60,000 nt of DNA from NCBI RefSeq assembly GCF_964355755.1, contig NC_092674.1, forward strand, positions 17,057,001 through 17,117,000, read 5' to 3'. The translations under genes and the position numbers were made by a program. The stretch's first letter is position 1, and the number at the start of each line of letters is the position of its first letter. The stretch is from Antedon mediterranea (Eukaryota > Echinodermata > Crinoidea > Comatulida > Antedonidae). Of this stretch, positions 34,457 through 46,429 are shown piece by piece. The notes under the pieces were generated by a model, which was given only the letters and a program-made list of their open reading frames with translations, searched no databases and had not been told where the DNA came from.

Positions 34457-35117
34457 ATATTATTACATTACAATGCTGCGTAACCCGGTTTCACGTTATC
34501 TTAGTGAATGGCGTCATGTTCAACGAGGTGCAACATGGAAAAATTCTAAACACATGTGTGATGGCAAAGGAACTAATGAATTACCTGTATGTTACAGTGG
34601 GGAAGATTGGAAGAATGTTGAATTAAAAGAATTTATGGCTTGTGAATACAACTTAGCTAATAACAGACAGACAAGAATGCTGGCCGACCTATCTATTATT
34701 GGGTGTTATAATATGTCTTTCATGTCTGAGCAAGAGAGAAATAATAAAATGCTTAAAAGTGCAAAGAAGAATCTTCGACACATGGCATATTTTGGTTTGA
34801 CGGAGTACCAAAAAAAAAGCCAGTTTATATTTGAAAAGACTTTTAAGCTAAATTTTATTGATCCGTTTCAGCAGTTTAATCGTACATTAGCAGAACAGTC
34901 GCCAATTACCAATGATGAAAGGAAACAAATTGAAAAACTAAACCAACTGGATATTGAGCTTTACTCATTTTCCAAGAAATTGTTTTTCCAGAGGTACAAT
35001 AAAATGAAAGAAATATTTTCTAAGCAGAAAAGCAATTGGGAAAGTTCGTCATCAATATCTTCCTTCTCAAGTGTTGAAGATAATGAACTATCTTCAGATG
35101 ATTCACATTATGTCTAA
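34457..35117 (+). CDS. HS6ST: Heparan-sulfate 6-O-sulfotransferase, second coding exon
   Basis: Begins after the acceptor GTTTTTCAG at 34,456 and continues the phase-2 codon, giving a joined product of 391 residues, close to the 411 of human HS6ST1. LRNPVSRYLSEW (179-190) is the 3'-phosphate-binding motif for PAPS. GATW, NLANNRQTRMLADLS and the KKNLRHMAYFGLTEYQ block follow in the order known for the family. NMS and NRT are possible N-glycosylation sites. The C-terminal 40 residues are serine-rich and acidic, unlike the basic coiled tails of vertebrate paralogues. The position of the only coding intron, between the arginine-lysine stretch and the YYIT strand, is the same as I recall for vertebrate HS6ST1. 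Confidence 0.94.
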
Positions 35118-36740
35118 TCTATTAAATTTGTTTACAATTTGTATATCTACAACTTATTTAAATATATTAATTCAATATACGTACAGTGAAGCATTGCTGT
35201 AGAAAAGGTCATTGTATGTACGTGATATTTAATGTACTACAGTATTATTGTCTGGAGACCATACAATACAAGGCTATAATACGGTACTAGATTGATACCA
35301 TTTATGTGTTCATGTGCTACATGTAACTTTATATTTTAATTTTAGTTAGAAAATAAGTAGTATGTATTCTCATTGTCCTAATGCTCTGTAAAATAGTATT
35401 AAACAATTCACCTACTGTTCCTATTTCACAATACAGTAGTATGGCTTAATTAATATTATTTATACATTTCTGTTCTATTTATAAGTATTACTTATTATAT
35501 AGCAGTAAATTTTGAATTTTAAAATGATTATACTGTATAGTATTAGTACAGAATGTTGTAAAGTACAGTTAATATATTAAACAATTAAGGGCTTTCGGAA
35601 ATTTTCAAAATATTTGATTTTTTTACTTCTATTTTAAATGTAATTAATATAGGCCTAATAGTTTTTAAAGATCCTTTTTATAAATGTAATAACAAGATTT
35701 TTATATTGTGATGCTTGCTGTGTTACTGTACAGAATATGTTGTCCTGATTAATCTAAAGATATTTTAAGTGATGTATAAGTGGCGAAAATTATTAATTCC
35801 TTTAGAAAATAAAGAAGTTATGGTGCACATCATTAGCAATTTGACAATGACATTCGGTTACATACAGTGGATCTACAAAGTTAACAGTAAACAATGTCTT
35901 TATAATAGTATCTTAATAATGTGTCTTATAAAGAGCAAATTGAATTGCTAGGAATTATGTTTAGTAAATGTTCTGATAAGGTTAAATGCATGTTGTTTAA
36001 ATATGTATTGTGATCATTATAGTATAATTACATTTAAAGGGTACACTGAGGAAACTACAAGTTTGTTACAATTGCGCATTGCATATGATACTTTTCCATG
36101 ACATAATAGTCCATCAGCTATGTTTGTTAGTAATGGTTTGTTATCTTTCAATGAAGAATTAACCATTCTAATGATGTTATGGTTTAATATGCATAATGAG
36201 AAATTGCCTTTACGGCTCAGCAATGGATGTAAACTGGGGATTTTTACTCCTAAGATTTTTAATGTTTTACCAGTCTGTAGTCCATGGGTTGTTGTCTTTG
36301 TTTTATTATTATTTTTTTTATAAAGAGGTTTTTATATGTTATATTTTATATGTACATTGTATACAAATTCAATAATGAATGAAGTAACAAAATCAACCAA
36401 TCAATGGCAAGGTGTGTTTTACAAACTTATATTGTTCTATGCTGTAATGCGAGATGCATTGAGCAATGTGTACAATGATTATTGGTAACACTAAGCTCTT
36501 TTATTATTATTATTTCTTTTATTAGGTGATCATTACGAATGTATTTTATAAACTGCCATAAATTAAGATCAACTCAAAGTGATAATAGTTTCATAGAAAC
36601 GTTCTTATATTGTGCAGTAGAACAATATTGCATGCTTTTCAAAGTAACCTTTGTATTTAACTAAATATTTTGATACCTATAGTGATGTTAGTTTTGTTTT
36701 ATATTAATCTTGTATAATAAATATTGTAATAATTTCATGA
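35118..36740 (+). other. HS6ST: 3' UTR of HS6ST
   Basis: About 1.6 kb of AT-rich sequence after the stop with no transposon ends or repeat partners visible, in contrast to all other non-coding sequence here. It holds many TACAGTA and ATATTAA stretches. The end is set by the polyadenylation signal at 36,716. Confidence 0.55.
36716..36721 (+). terminator. Polyadenylation signal AATAAA
   Basis: AATAAA followed within 30 bases by a T/G-rich stretch (about 36,740-36,760). It is the best-placed signal downstream of the HS6ST stop; earlier AATAAA-like sites exist (for example near 35,807), so shorter transcripts are possible. Confidence 0.45.
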
Positions 36741-36749
36741 AATGGTGGG

Positions 36750-37049
36750 CTCTTTTTAGTGACATGCAAAATATTATATTTGGACAGTTTCTACTTGATA
36801 ATACTAAATTTTTTCAATACATTTACAAATCTGTAATATAATAGCACTAAGCCAAAATTTGTTCCTCTATCTCTTCCTAAGCCACAACTCCGATACTAGT
36901 GCCAGTCGAGCTGGGGCACCTTTTATTTCCCCTTTCTCCATTAGTTTGTTTATTATTGTTTGTTTTTTAATTCTTTTCCACACACATCAATATACATTTT
37001 ACTTAAATATTCAGATTTTAAAAAAGTATGATGAGTGTGGAAGGTGACC
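36750..37049. other. Unassigned sequence downstream of HS6ST
   Basis: Holds a C/T-rich block with GAGCTGGGGCACC (about 36,908) that could belong to a LINE 3' end. No frame is convincing. Confidence 0.35.
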
Positions 37050-37086
37050 AAATAAGTTGAAAACTTTAGGATATGGTCACCTTCGT
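37041..37086. repeat. Short hairpin GAAGGTGACCA / TGGTCACCTTC
   Basis: An 11-bp perfect stem with a loop of about 23 bases, just at the presumed 3' end of the downstream LINE. It may be part of that LINE's 3' terminus. Confidence 0.5.
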
Positions 37087-37089
37087 TAA

Positions 37090-38880
37090 TCATCAGAACG
37101 GTATTTAGTTTGGATACCCAGACAAACACACGGGAGAAAAATTATCACTTAAACAATAATTACAGATAAATATACGAAAATGATAAAACAAATGAAGCGT
37201 TCAAGTTAAAAACCATTAATTGTAACAGGAGTCGATCAGATTACAGACCGACCAAGTTAAGTTGAGCGCATCAAAAAATAATATTTAAAAACAAAATAAT
37301 TAAATAAATAAAATTAAGAAATATAGTAAAAAATTATATAATATATTATGTAAATCCAAATATAAATAATTTACAATTCATTTTAACTCTTTAAATCAAA
37401 TACAAAAAATATCAAAAGAAGGAAGGAGGAGACTACTCACCATACACTGAGACCAAGAGGCTTTTATAATGATATTTAGATGATGAAAGAGAATGTTTAT
37501 TTTTTAAAGAAGGGGGGATATTTTTCCATAATTTTGGGCCATTGTACAGAATTTAAGAGCGTCTGAGTTTAGAATTTGATAGATCGCTTAAGAAATTTGT
37601 CTGGGAGAATCGTGTATTATATGAGTGGAGCTCGGATGCGTTAGTAAATAATGAACAAACATGGTGGTGGTAATGTTTTATTAGTAAGACGAAACATAAA
37701 AGTGTTTGTTAAAAGTTTATTTAAATCATAAATATTTAGGACATTGTAATAATGAAAACATAATTTAGAATGAGAATTAAATGGTGCCCCTGCACAAATT
37801 CTGACAATTCTTTTTTGTAGTTTAAAAATACTGTACGATCAAGTTTAGTAGATTCTGTACTTGTCCAGGGGCAAAGTGTTTTAAATTTGTCGGGTGTAAC
37901 GGCCCATGCAATGTTACAATAAGGTAAAATCAAAGTGTTATACAAGGACAAAAGAATTTTTGAAAGAAATATATAATTTAGTTTATTAATAATACCGATA
38001 TTTCTAGAAATAATATTACTAATTTTATTTAAATCGGCGTCATCCACGGCTTGTCGGTTTTCTTATGGCAAATCGATTTCACGGGGAAAAAATCCGCAAA
38101 TTTCCCATTAAGCACAGTAAGAAATTCATTTGTTTTAACACTTTTTGAGTCGCTATCAAGAACATGGCACCAGTCATGGACGATCCAAATGATCTAACCG
38201 ACGAGTTACGATACGGTTGGATAGTACAAGTGGTGTAGTTAGAGGTAGGTATAACATGGATTGGTTTCAATAGTATACAACAATGGTCGCTACGTCCTAA
38301 GGGGGCCAACTTAGTGGCTTTACTGTATTTATCCGGTCGCTTCATGAACACTTTATCAAGGATGTTATTTTTCCTATGGGTAGGAAAATCATTTGTTCCA
38401 TACCTAATTCAGATTGCATATAGGTAGTGTTTAGATGGTTAAAGTCACCAAGTACCATGATATTTGCCAATCTATCAATTCCATAAATACTATCAATTAT
38501 ATCTCCAACATGCTCTAAAAGTTGGTTGGGGTAGTTGGCAGACGGCGGGTAGTAAATAGCTCCGATATATATAGAACGCGTTTTGCTGTTCTGTGAAGAG
38601 CGATAGCTAATTTGAATTTGCATTCGAATTTGCAATCAGTATGCGTAACAATCGGATGGATTTCCAAGTGGTCCGCTGCAAAGCATGCTACGCCACCGCC
38701 GATTTCATCAGTTCTGTTTTTAAAAACGCCTTTATAATCGCAAAAGTTATCAATACCTTGTGTTTCCTCTGTTAGCCATGTCTCAGTGACTATCGCTACA
38801 TCTACATTATGTTTCTTTAAGGTACAGTGAAATTCGTCTGCTTTATTCTTTAATGACCACGCATTCGTATACATAATTGT
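37090..38880 (-). pseudogene. LINE (Jockey/CR1-like) with internal deletion: endonuclease and RT C-terminus only
   Basis: Reading the - strand from 38,874: YTNAWSLKNKADEF, VTETWLTEE and GGGVACF mark an apurinic-type endonuclease N-terminus. NIMVLGDFN and LGRSDHCCILL (about 38,270-38,320) mark its C-terminal catalytic blocks, in shifted frames. The next recognisable piece (37,736-38,047) has RNIGIINKLNYIF and LYNTLILPYCNIAW, the thumb region after the RT. The RT palm with its aspartates is absent, so most of the central domain was deleted. The remaining 37,090-37,735 would be the 3' UTR. The 5' edge abuts the satellite array at 38,880. Confidence 0.75.
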
Positions 38881-41800
38881 CTATTCTAAGCACTTTGATG
38901 TTTTTATGTTAACAAGTTTTTTCGAAATGCACAAATTGGTCTAAAACGTCTCCAAATGCGATTTGAAGCTATTCTGTACACTTTGATGTTTTTGTGTGAA
39001 AAAGGTTTGTCGAAAGGCTCAAAATGGTCTAAAACATTTTCAAAAACGATATTAAGCTATTTTGTGCACTTTTATGTTTTTGTGTGAAAAGTTTTATCGG
39101 AATGCTCAAAATGCTTTAAAACGGTTTCAAATGTGATTTTAAGCACTTTGATGTTTTTGTGTAACCAAGTTTCACCGAAATGCACAAAATGGTATAAAAC
39201 AAATGCGATTTGAAGCTATTCTAAGCTTTTTGGTCTTTTTATGTTAACAAGTTTTCTCCAAAATGCACAAAATGGTCTAAAACGTCTCCAAATGCGATTT
39301 GAAGCTATTCTAAGCACTTTGGTATTTTTATCTTAACAATTTTTTTCGAAATGCTCAAAATGGTCTGAAACGTTTTCAAATACGATATTAAGCTATTTTG
39401 GGCACTTTGATGTTTTTGTGTGAAAAGTTTCATAGAAATGCACAAAATGGTCTAAATCGGTTTCTAATGTGATTTTAAGCACTTTGATGTTTTTCTGTAA
39501 CCAAGTTTCATCGAAATGCACAAAATGGTCTAAAACGTTTCAAAATGCGATTTGGAGATATTCTAAGCACTTTGGTCTTTTTATGTTAACAGATTTTTTC
39601 GAAATGCACAAAATGGTCTAAAACGTCTCCAAATGCAATTTGAAGCTATTCTGTACACTTTGATATTTTGTGTGAAAAGTTTTATCGAAATGCTCAAAAT
39701 GGTCTAAAACGGTTTCAAATGTGATTTTAAGCACTTTGATGTTTTTGTGTAACCAAGTTTCATCGAAATACACAAAATGGTCTAAAAGGTCTCCAAATGC
39801 GATTTGAAGCATTTCTAAGCACTTTGGTGATTTTATGTTAAAAAGTTTTTTCGAAAATCACAAAATGGTCTAAAACGTCTCCAAATGCGATTTTAAGCTA
39901 TTATAAGCACTTTGATGTTTTTATGTTAACAAGTTTTTTCGAAATGCACAAAATGGTCTAAAACGTCTCCAAATGCGATTTGAAGCTATTCTGTACACTT
40001 TGATGTTTTGTGTGAAAAAGTTTTGTCGAAATGCTCAAAATGTTCTAAACCATTTTCAAATACGATATTAAGCTATTTTGTGCACTTTGATATTTTTGTG
40101 TGAAAAGTTATATCGAAATGCTCAAAATGGTCTAAAACGGTTTCAAATGTGATTTTAAGCACTTTGATGTTTTTGTGCAACCAAGTTTTTTCGAAATGCA
40201 TAAAATGGTCTAAAACGCCTCCTAATGCGATTTGAAGCTATTCTGTACACTTTGATGTTTTGTGTGAAAAAGTTTTGTCGAAATGCTCAAAATGGTCTAA
40301 AACGTTTTCAAACACGATATTAAACTATTTTGTGCAATTTGATGTTTTTGTGTGAAAAGTTTTATCAAAACGCTCAAAATGGTCTAAAACGTCTCTAAAT
40401 GCGATTTGAAGCTATTTTGTGCACTTTGATGTTTTTGTGTGAAAAGTTTTATCAAAACGCTCAAAATGGTCTAAAACGTCTCTAAATGCGATTTGAAGCT
40501 ATTTTGTGCACTTTGATGTTTTTGTGTGAAAAGTTTTATCGAAATGCTCAAAATGCTCTAAAACGGTTTAAAATGTGATTTGAAGCACTTTGATGTTTTT
40601 GTGTAACAAAGTTCCATCGAAATGCACAAAATGGTCTAAACGTCTTTGAATGTAATTTTAAGATATTCTAAACACTTTGGTCTTTTTATGTTAACACATT
40701 TTTTCGAAATGTACTAAATGTTCTAAAACGTCTCCAAATGCAATTTGAATCTATTCTGTACACTTTGATATTTTGTGTGAAAAAGTTTTGTCGAAATGCT
40801 CAAAATGGTCTAAAACGCTTTCAAATACGATATTAAGCTATTTTGTGCACTTTGATATTTGTGTGTGAAAAGTTTTATCGAAATGCTCAAAATGGTCTAA
40901 AACGGTTTCAAATGTGATTTTAAGCACTTTGATGTTTTTGTGCAACCAAGTTTTTTCGAAATGCATAAAATGGTCTAAAACGCCTCCTAATGCGATTTGA
41001 AGCTATTCTGTACACTTTGATGGTTTGTGTGAAAAAGTTTTTGTCGAAATGCTCAAAATGGTCTAAAACGTTTTCAAACACGATATTAAGCTATTTTGTG
41101 CAATTTGATGTTTTTGTGTGAAAAGTTTTATCGAAATGCACACAATGGTCTAAAACGTCTCCAAATGCGATTTGAAACTATTTTGTGCACTTTGATGTTT
41201 TTGTGTGAAAAGTTTTACCAAAACGCTCAAAATGGTCTAAAACGTCTCTAAATGCGATTTGAAGCTATTTTGTGCACTTTGATGTTTTTGTGTGAAAAGT
41301 TTTATCGAAATGCTCAAAATGCTCTAAAACGGTTTTAAATGTGATTTGAAGCAATTTGATGTTTTTGTGTAACCAGGTTCCATCGAAATGCACAAAATGG
41401 TCTAAACGTCTCCAAATGCAATTTGAAGATATTCTAAACACTTTGGTCTTTTTATGTTAACACATTTTTTCGAAATGTACTAAATGTTCTAAAACGTCTC
41501 CAAATGCAATTTGAATCTATTCTGTACACTTTGATATTTTGTGTGAAAAAGTTTTGTCGAAATGCTCAAAATGGTCTAAAACGCTTTCAAATACGATATT
41601 AAGCTATTTTGTGCACTTTGATATTTGTGTGTGAAAAGTTTTATCGAAATGCTCAAAATGGTCTAAAACGGTTTCAAATGTGATTTTAAGCACTTTGATG
41701 TTCTTGTGTAACCAAGTTTCATCGAAATGCACAAAATGGTCTAAAACGTCTCCAAATGCGATTTGAAGCTATTCTAAGCACTTTGGTGTTTTTATGTTAA

Positions 41801-44142
41801 CAAGTTTTTTTGAAAATCACAAAATGGTCTAAAACGTCTCCAAATGTGATTTGAAGCTATTCTAAGCACTTACGATGTTTTTATGTTAACAAGTTTTTAC
41901 GAAATGCACAAAATGGTCTAAAACGTCTCCAAATGCGATTTGAAGCTATTCTGTGCACTTTGATGTTTTTGTGTGAAAAGTTTTATCGACATGCTCAAAA
42001 TGGTTTAAAACGTTTTCAACACGATATTAAGCTATTTTGTGCAATTTGATGTTTTTTGTGAAAAGTTTCATCGAAATGCACAAAATGGTCTAAAACGTCT
42101 CTAAATGCGGTTTGAAGCTATTTTGTACACTTTGATATTTGTGTGTGAAAAGTTTTATCGAAATTCTCAAAATGGTCTAAAACGGTTTCAAATGTGATTT
42201 TAAGCACTTTGATGTTCTTGTGTAACCAAGTTTCATCGAAATGCACAAAATGGTCTAAAACGTCTCCAAATGCGATTTGAATCTATTCTGTGCACTTTGA
42301 TGTTTTTGTGTGAAAAGTTTTATCGACATGCTCAAAATGGTTTAAAACGTTTTCAAACACGATATTAAGCTATTTTGTGCAATTTGATGTTTTTGTGTGA
42401 AAAGTTTTATCGAAATGCACAAAATGGTGTCTCTAAATGCGATTTGAAGCTAATTTGTAAACTTTGATGTTTTTGTGTGAAAAGTTTTATCGAAATGCTC
42501 AAAATGGTCGAAAACGGTTTCAAATGTGATTTTAAGCCCTTTGATGTTTTTGTTTAACCAAGTTTCATCGAAATGCACAAAATGGTCTAAAACGTCTCCA
42601 AATGCGATTTGAAGCTATTCTAAGCACTTTGGTGTTTTTATGTTAACAAGTTTTTTCGAAAATCACAAAATGGTCTAAAACGTCTCCAAATGTGATTTGA
42701 AGCTATTCTAAGCACTTCGATGTTTTTATGTTAACAAGATTTTACCAAATGCACAAAATGGTCTAAAACGTCTCCAAATGCGATTTGAAGCTATTCTGTG
42801 CACTTTGATGTTTTTGTGTGAAAAGTTTTATCGACATGCTAAAAATGGTTTAAAACGTTTTCAACACGATATTAAGCTATTTTGTGCGATTTGATGTTTT
42901 TTGTGAAAAGTTTCATCGAAATGCACAAAATGGTCTAAAACGTCTCCAAATGCGATTTGAAGCATTTCTAAGCACTTTGGTGTTTTTATGTTAAAAAGTT
43001 TTTTCGAAAATCACAAAATGGTCTAAAACGTCTCCAAATGCGATTTGAAGCTATTCTAAGCACGTTGATGTTTTTGTGTGAAAAGTTTTATCGACATGCT
43101 CAAAATGGTTTAAAACGTTTTCAAACACGGTATTAAGCTATTTTGTGCAATTTGATGTTTTTGTGTGAAAAGTTTTATCGAAATGCACAAAATGGTCTAA
43201 AACGTCTATAAATGCGGTTTGAAGCTATTTTGTACACTTTGATATTTGTGTGTGAAAAGTTTTATCGAAATGCTCAAAATGGTCTAAACCGGTTTCAAAT
43301 GTGATTTTAAGCACTTTGATGTTCTTGTGTAACCAAGTTTCATCGAAATGCACAAAATGGTCTAAAACGTCTCCAAATGCGATTTGAAGCTATTCTGTGC
43401 ACTTTGATGTTTTTGTGTGAAAAGTTTTATCGACATGCTCAAAATGGTTTAAAACGTTTTCAAACACGATATTAAGCTATTTTGTGCAATTTGATGTTTT
43501 TGTGTGAAAAGTTTTATCGAAATGCACAAAATGGTGTCTCTAAATGCGATTTGAAGCTAATTTGTAAACTTTGATGTTTTTGTGTGAAAAGTTTTATCGA
43601 AAAGCTCAAAATGGTCGAAAACGGTTTCAAATGTGATTTTAAGCCCTTTGATGTTTTTGTTTAACCAAGTTTCATCGAAATGCACAAAATGGTCTAAAAC
43701 GTCTCCAAATGCGATTTGAAGCATTTCTAAGCACTTTGGTGTTTTTATGTTAAAAAGTTTTTTCGAAAATCACAAAATGGTCTAAAACGTCTCCAAATGC
43801 GATTTGAAGCTATTCTAAGCCCTTTGATGTTTTTGTTTAACCAAGTTTCATCGAAAATCACAAAATGGTCTAAAACGTCTCCAAATGCGATTTTAAGCTA
43901 TTCTAAGAACTTCGATGTTTTTATGTTAACAAGTTTTTTCGAAATGCACAAAATGGTCTAAAACGTCTCCAAATGCGATTTGAAGCTATTCTGTGCACTT
44001 TGATGTTTTTGTGTGAAAAGTTTTATCGACATGCTCAAAATGGTTTAAAACGTTTTCAAACACGATATTAAGCTATTTTGTGCAATTTGATGTTTTTGTG
44101 TGAAAAGTTTTATCGAAATGCACAAAATGGTCTAAAACGTCT
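38880..44142. repeat. Complex satellite array, left block
   Basis: About 60 monomers of two lengths, about 79 and 89 bp, built on AAATGGTCTAAAACG, a TTTTTGTGTGAAAAGTTTTA or TTTATGTTAACAAGTTTTTT block and CGAAATGCACA. Three to four monomer types recur in ordered sets. Landmark variants repeat at 765 bp (40,177 and 40,942) and at 1,107 bp (42,211 and 43,318), so higher-order repeats exist. No coding role is supported. Confidence 0.9.
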
Positions 44143-44149
44143 CTTTGTG

Positions 44150-45045
44150 TTGTTGTGACCGGACGCGATTTTTTTTTTCGTACAAAAGTTGGGGAACCCT
44201 CATGAAACGTCACAAAATAAACATGAATAATTCATCAGTTAAATTTGTTGTTCCGTGGGCACCCAAGCGTATAGCAACAAGTGATACAATTCTTTCTAGG
44301 CCTTGGATTCTAGGTCAATTCACGTGATTGCCTTTGCGCACTCTTCTTCACACACACACCACTATGCAAAATGTGTCGAGGCTAATCGAGAGCTAGGCAA
44401 GACACATTCAGCTGAGTAATAATTGGACATAGCCCAAAGAAAGCTTAGACCCACGAGAATGTGTATAATTTTGTGTACTGTAATTTTTTGATTCTGCTAT
44501 TTTATTATCAAACAATATGCATGTACTCAAAGGAACTTTAAAAATGCGCGTATATGAACACATGAGATGGAAAGATTAGACCCACGAGAATAAAAAATGT
44601 ATTTTTGTGTAATGTAATTTGTTTAATTTTGCTGACTTATTACTCGGACTGTGTCATACCTAACACACACACGTCACATTAGAATAGACATGGGTTTTAG
44701 AGACTAATAATTAGGCCTAATAGTATTAATAGAAACTATAATTTTAACACGTAATTATTTAGTAATAAATTCTATTAAAAAACCCCAAAAACTAAAGGCT
44801 GATTATTTCGACAATCCACACAAAACGCCGCTATTCTTTATGAAATCGCACGCCGCAAACCACAGCGGAGATAGGCCTAGAATCGTATCGCAGTTGTGTA
44901 ATCACCTTCTTGTTGCTATACGCTTGGGTGCACACGGAGTAAGACAATTTAACTGATGAATTATTAATGTTTATTTTTGACGTTTCATGAGGGGTCCCCA
45001 ACTTATGTACGAAAAAAAAAATCGCCGACCGATCATTGGATGGAA
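44150..45045. mobile_element. Palindromic DNA element with roughly 150-bp inverted ends
   Basis: 44,165-44,310 is mirrored at 44,885-45,035, including GTTGGGGAACCCTCATGAAA, TTCATCAGTTAAATT and CACCCAAGCGTATAGCAACA. The centre is AT-rich with two copies of a GACCCACGAGAAT block. No frame. The ends near GACCGG and GATCGGTC are not exact, and I found no target duplication. Confidence 0.65.
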
Positions 45046-45448
45046 ATGTCATTTATTAAAATGACGAATATTAAAACGTGTATATTGGTAAAACATAGAT
45101 GACATAAAAAAACTTAATAATATTAGATAATATAAAAAGGGGTTACGCCCTATACGTTATGTCATCTGAAACCATAAATCAAATACTGCATAACGGATAT
45201 CAGTAATCAGAATATTTAAACAAAGTATAAATCAAAGTATTAAACTCTACTTACTAAACAGTACTTAATATTAGGTTAAAAAATTTGACTTAAGCATCAA
45301 ATATATACATCTATAAATCTACTTGAGTCTGATTAAAATACAAATATGAAATTGGCTGTAGATAAGACATGAGTCTGGGTGTCAGCGCCAAAAACCCAGC
45401 CTTGGATGGGTTCCCACCCAGACCGAACAAAAACCACGGACCTGACCC
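45046..45448. other. 3' region of the Ngaro-like element, no frame
   Basis: AT-rich, then a block ending in the recombinase stop. It should hold the terminal repeats of the retroelement, but I could not find the partner repeat on the right side. Confidence 0.35.
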
Positions 45449-46259
45449 TTATGAACTGAACCATGAAATACGAATGTATTTCTTGAAAACAGAAGATTTC
45501 CATCTCCCAAATTGTAGAATGAGGCTATCTGACATGCCAAATGACGCAGCATGTGTTGCTGCCCCAATACGAAAACTGTGGCCCTTGTAATGGCTCGGAT
45601 TCAACCCAATAAACGACACTGTCGCTCTCAGCCGGCACGCCACAAATTGTTGTGTAACCGCCTTGTCATCAAGGTGCTGAAACAAGGGACCTGTGGACTG
45701 TTGGCAATGTGCGAGGTAGTTTGTTAGTGCGGCCACTGGGCAGTACTTTTCTCTAACCCATGGTGCAAATGATACCGAAACGGGGGATTTTCCAACTCCA
45801 GTTTTGTGGTGTCGTATTATGATTAAGGCCCCTGTTTCGTTCAGAGTTAAATCGTTGCGCTGTACTACGTTTGAATCTTTGGCTTTTGATGCCAATTCTC
45901 CGAGCCGAAAAAAACCCCTGAAACGCTGTAAGAAATAATGCTTCAAGTAACAAACGATGGGGTAGTAATGGTTCTATAAACTGCAATGCATCGAGTAGCC
46001 TAATCAAGATCCCTTTTGTTATGGGAAGCCGAGAGTCCACTTTTGCCGCCCTAGAATGAATTCCGTGGATAATTTTTTGAACGAGGAAAAACCCGCTAGG
46101 ATCCGGTAGGCCTACTAACTTGTGTACGAACGAGATTGCAGACATATGTGAGGAAATTGTTCCTGGTGCCAGACCTTTGTCAAATAAATGAGACAGGAAA
46201 TTACAAATTGTACCTACATCAAGTGGTAAGGGTACTCGTTTTCCTGACCAGGATGCCAA
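45449..46259 (-). pseudogene. Tyrosine recombinase of Ngaro-like element, one frameshift
   Basis: The N-terminal SAM-like domain (from 46,259; GTISSHMSAISFVHKL) is followed by the catalytic domain in another frame. The family residues are all present: the arginine in FFRLGEL, the lysine in HHKTG, HSFRIG (H-x-x-R), GRW and the tyrosine in KKYIR. The break falls in a seven-base homopolymer at 45,908-45,914 and looks like gain of one base. That could be a true mutation or an assembly error. It would cut and join DNA at the integration step. Confidence 0.82.
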
Positions 46260-46429
46260 CAGTTGCAGACTACGTCTGTAAGCCTTTCTGGTGGCTGGTG
46301 CAAGGGAGGATTCGATTAAGGAGACCGCTGTCGGTGTCAGAGCGGGATTGGCTGCTCCTTGCTGTGGGTCTATAATGGAGAAGCCTGTAAAATAAACTAT
46401 ACAAATTAATCTTGTTTAACGTAAGTAAG

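Noticed and set aside
35769-36323. Short + strand frames in the HS6ST 3' UTR
   Set aside because: Chance frames of about 60 codons in AT-rich sequence with no similarity or start context.
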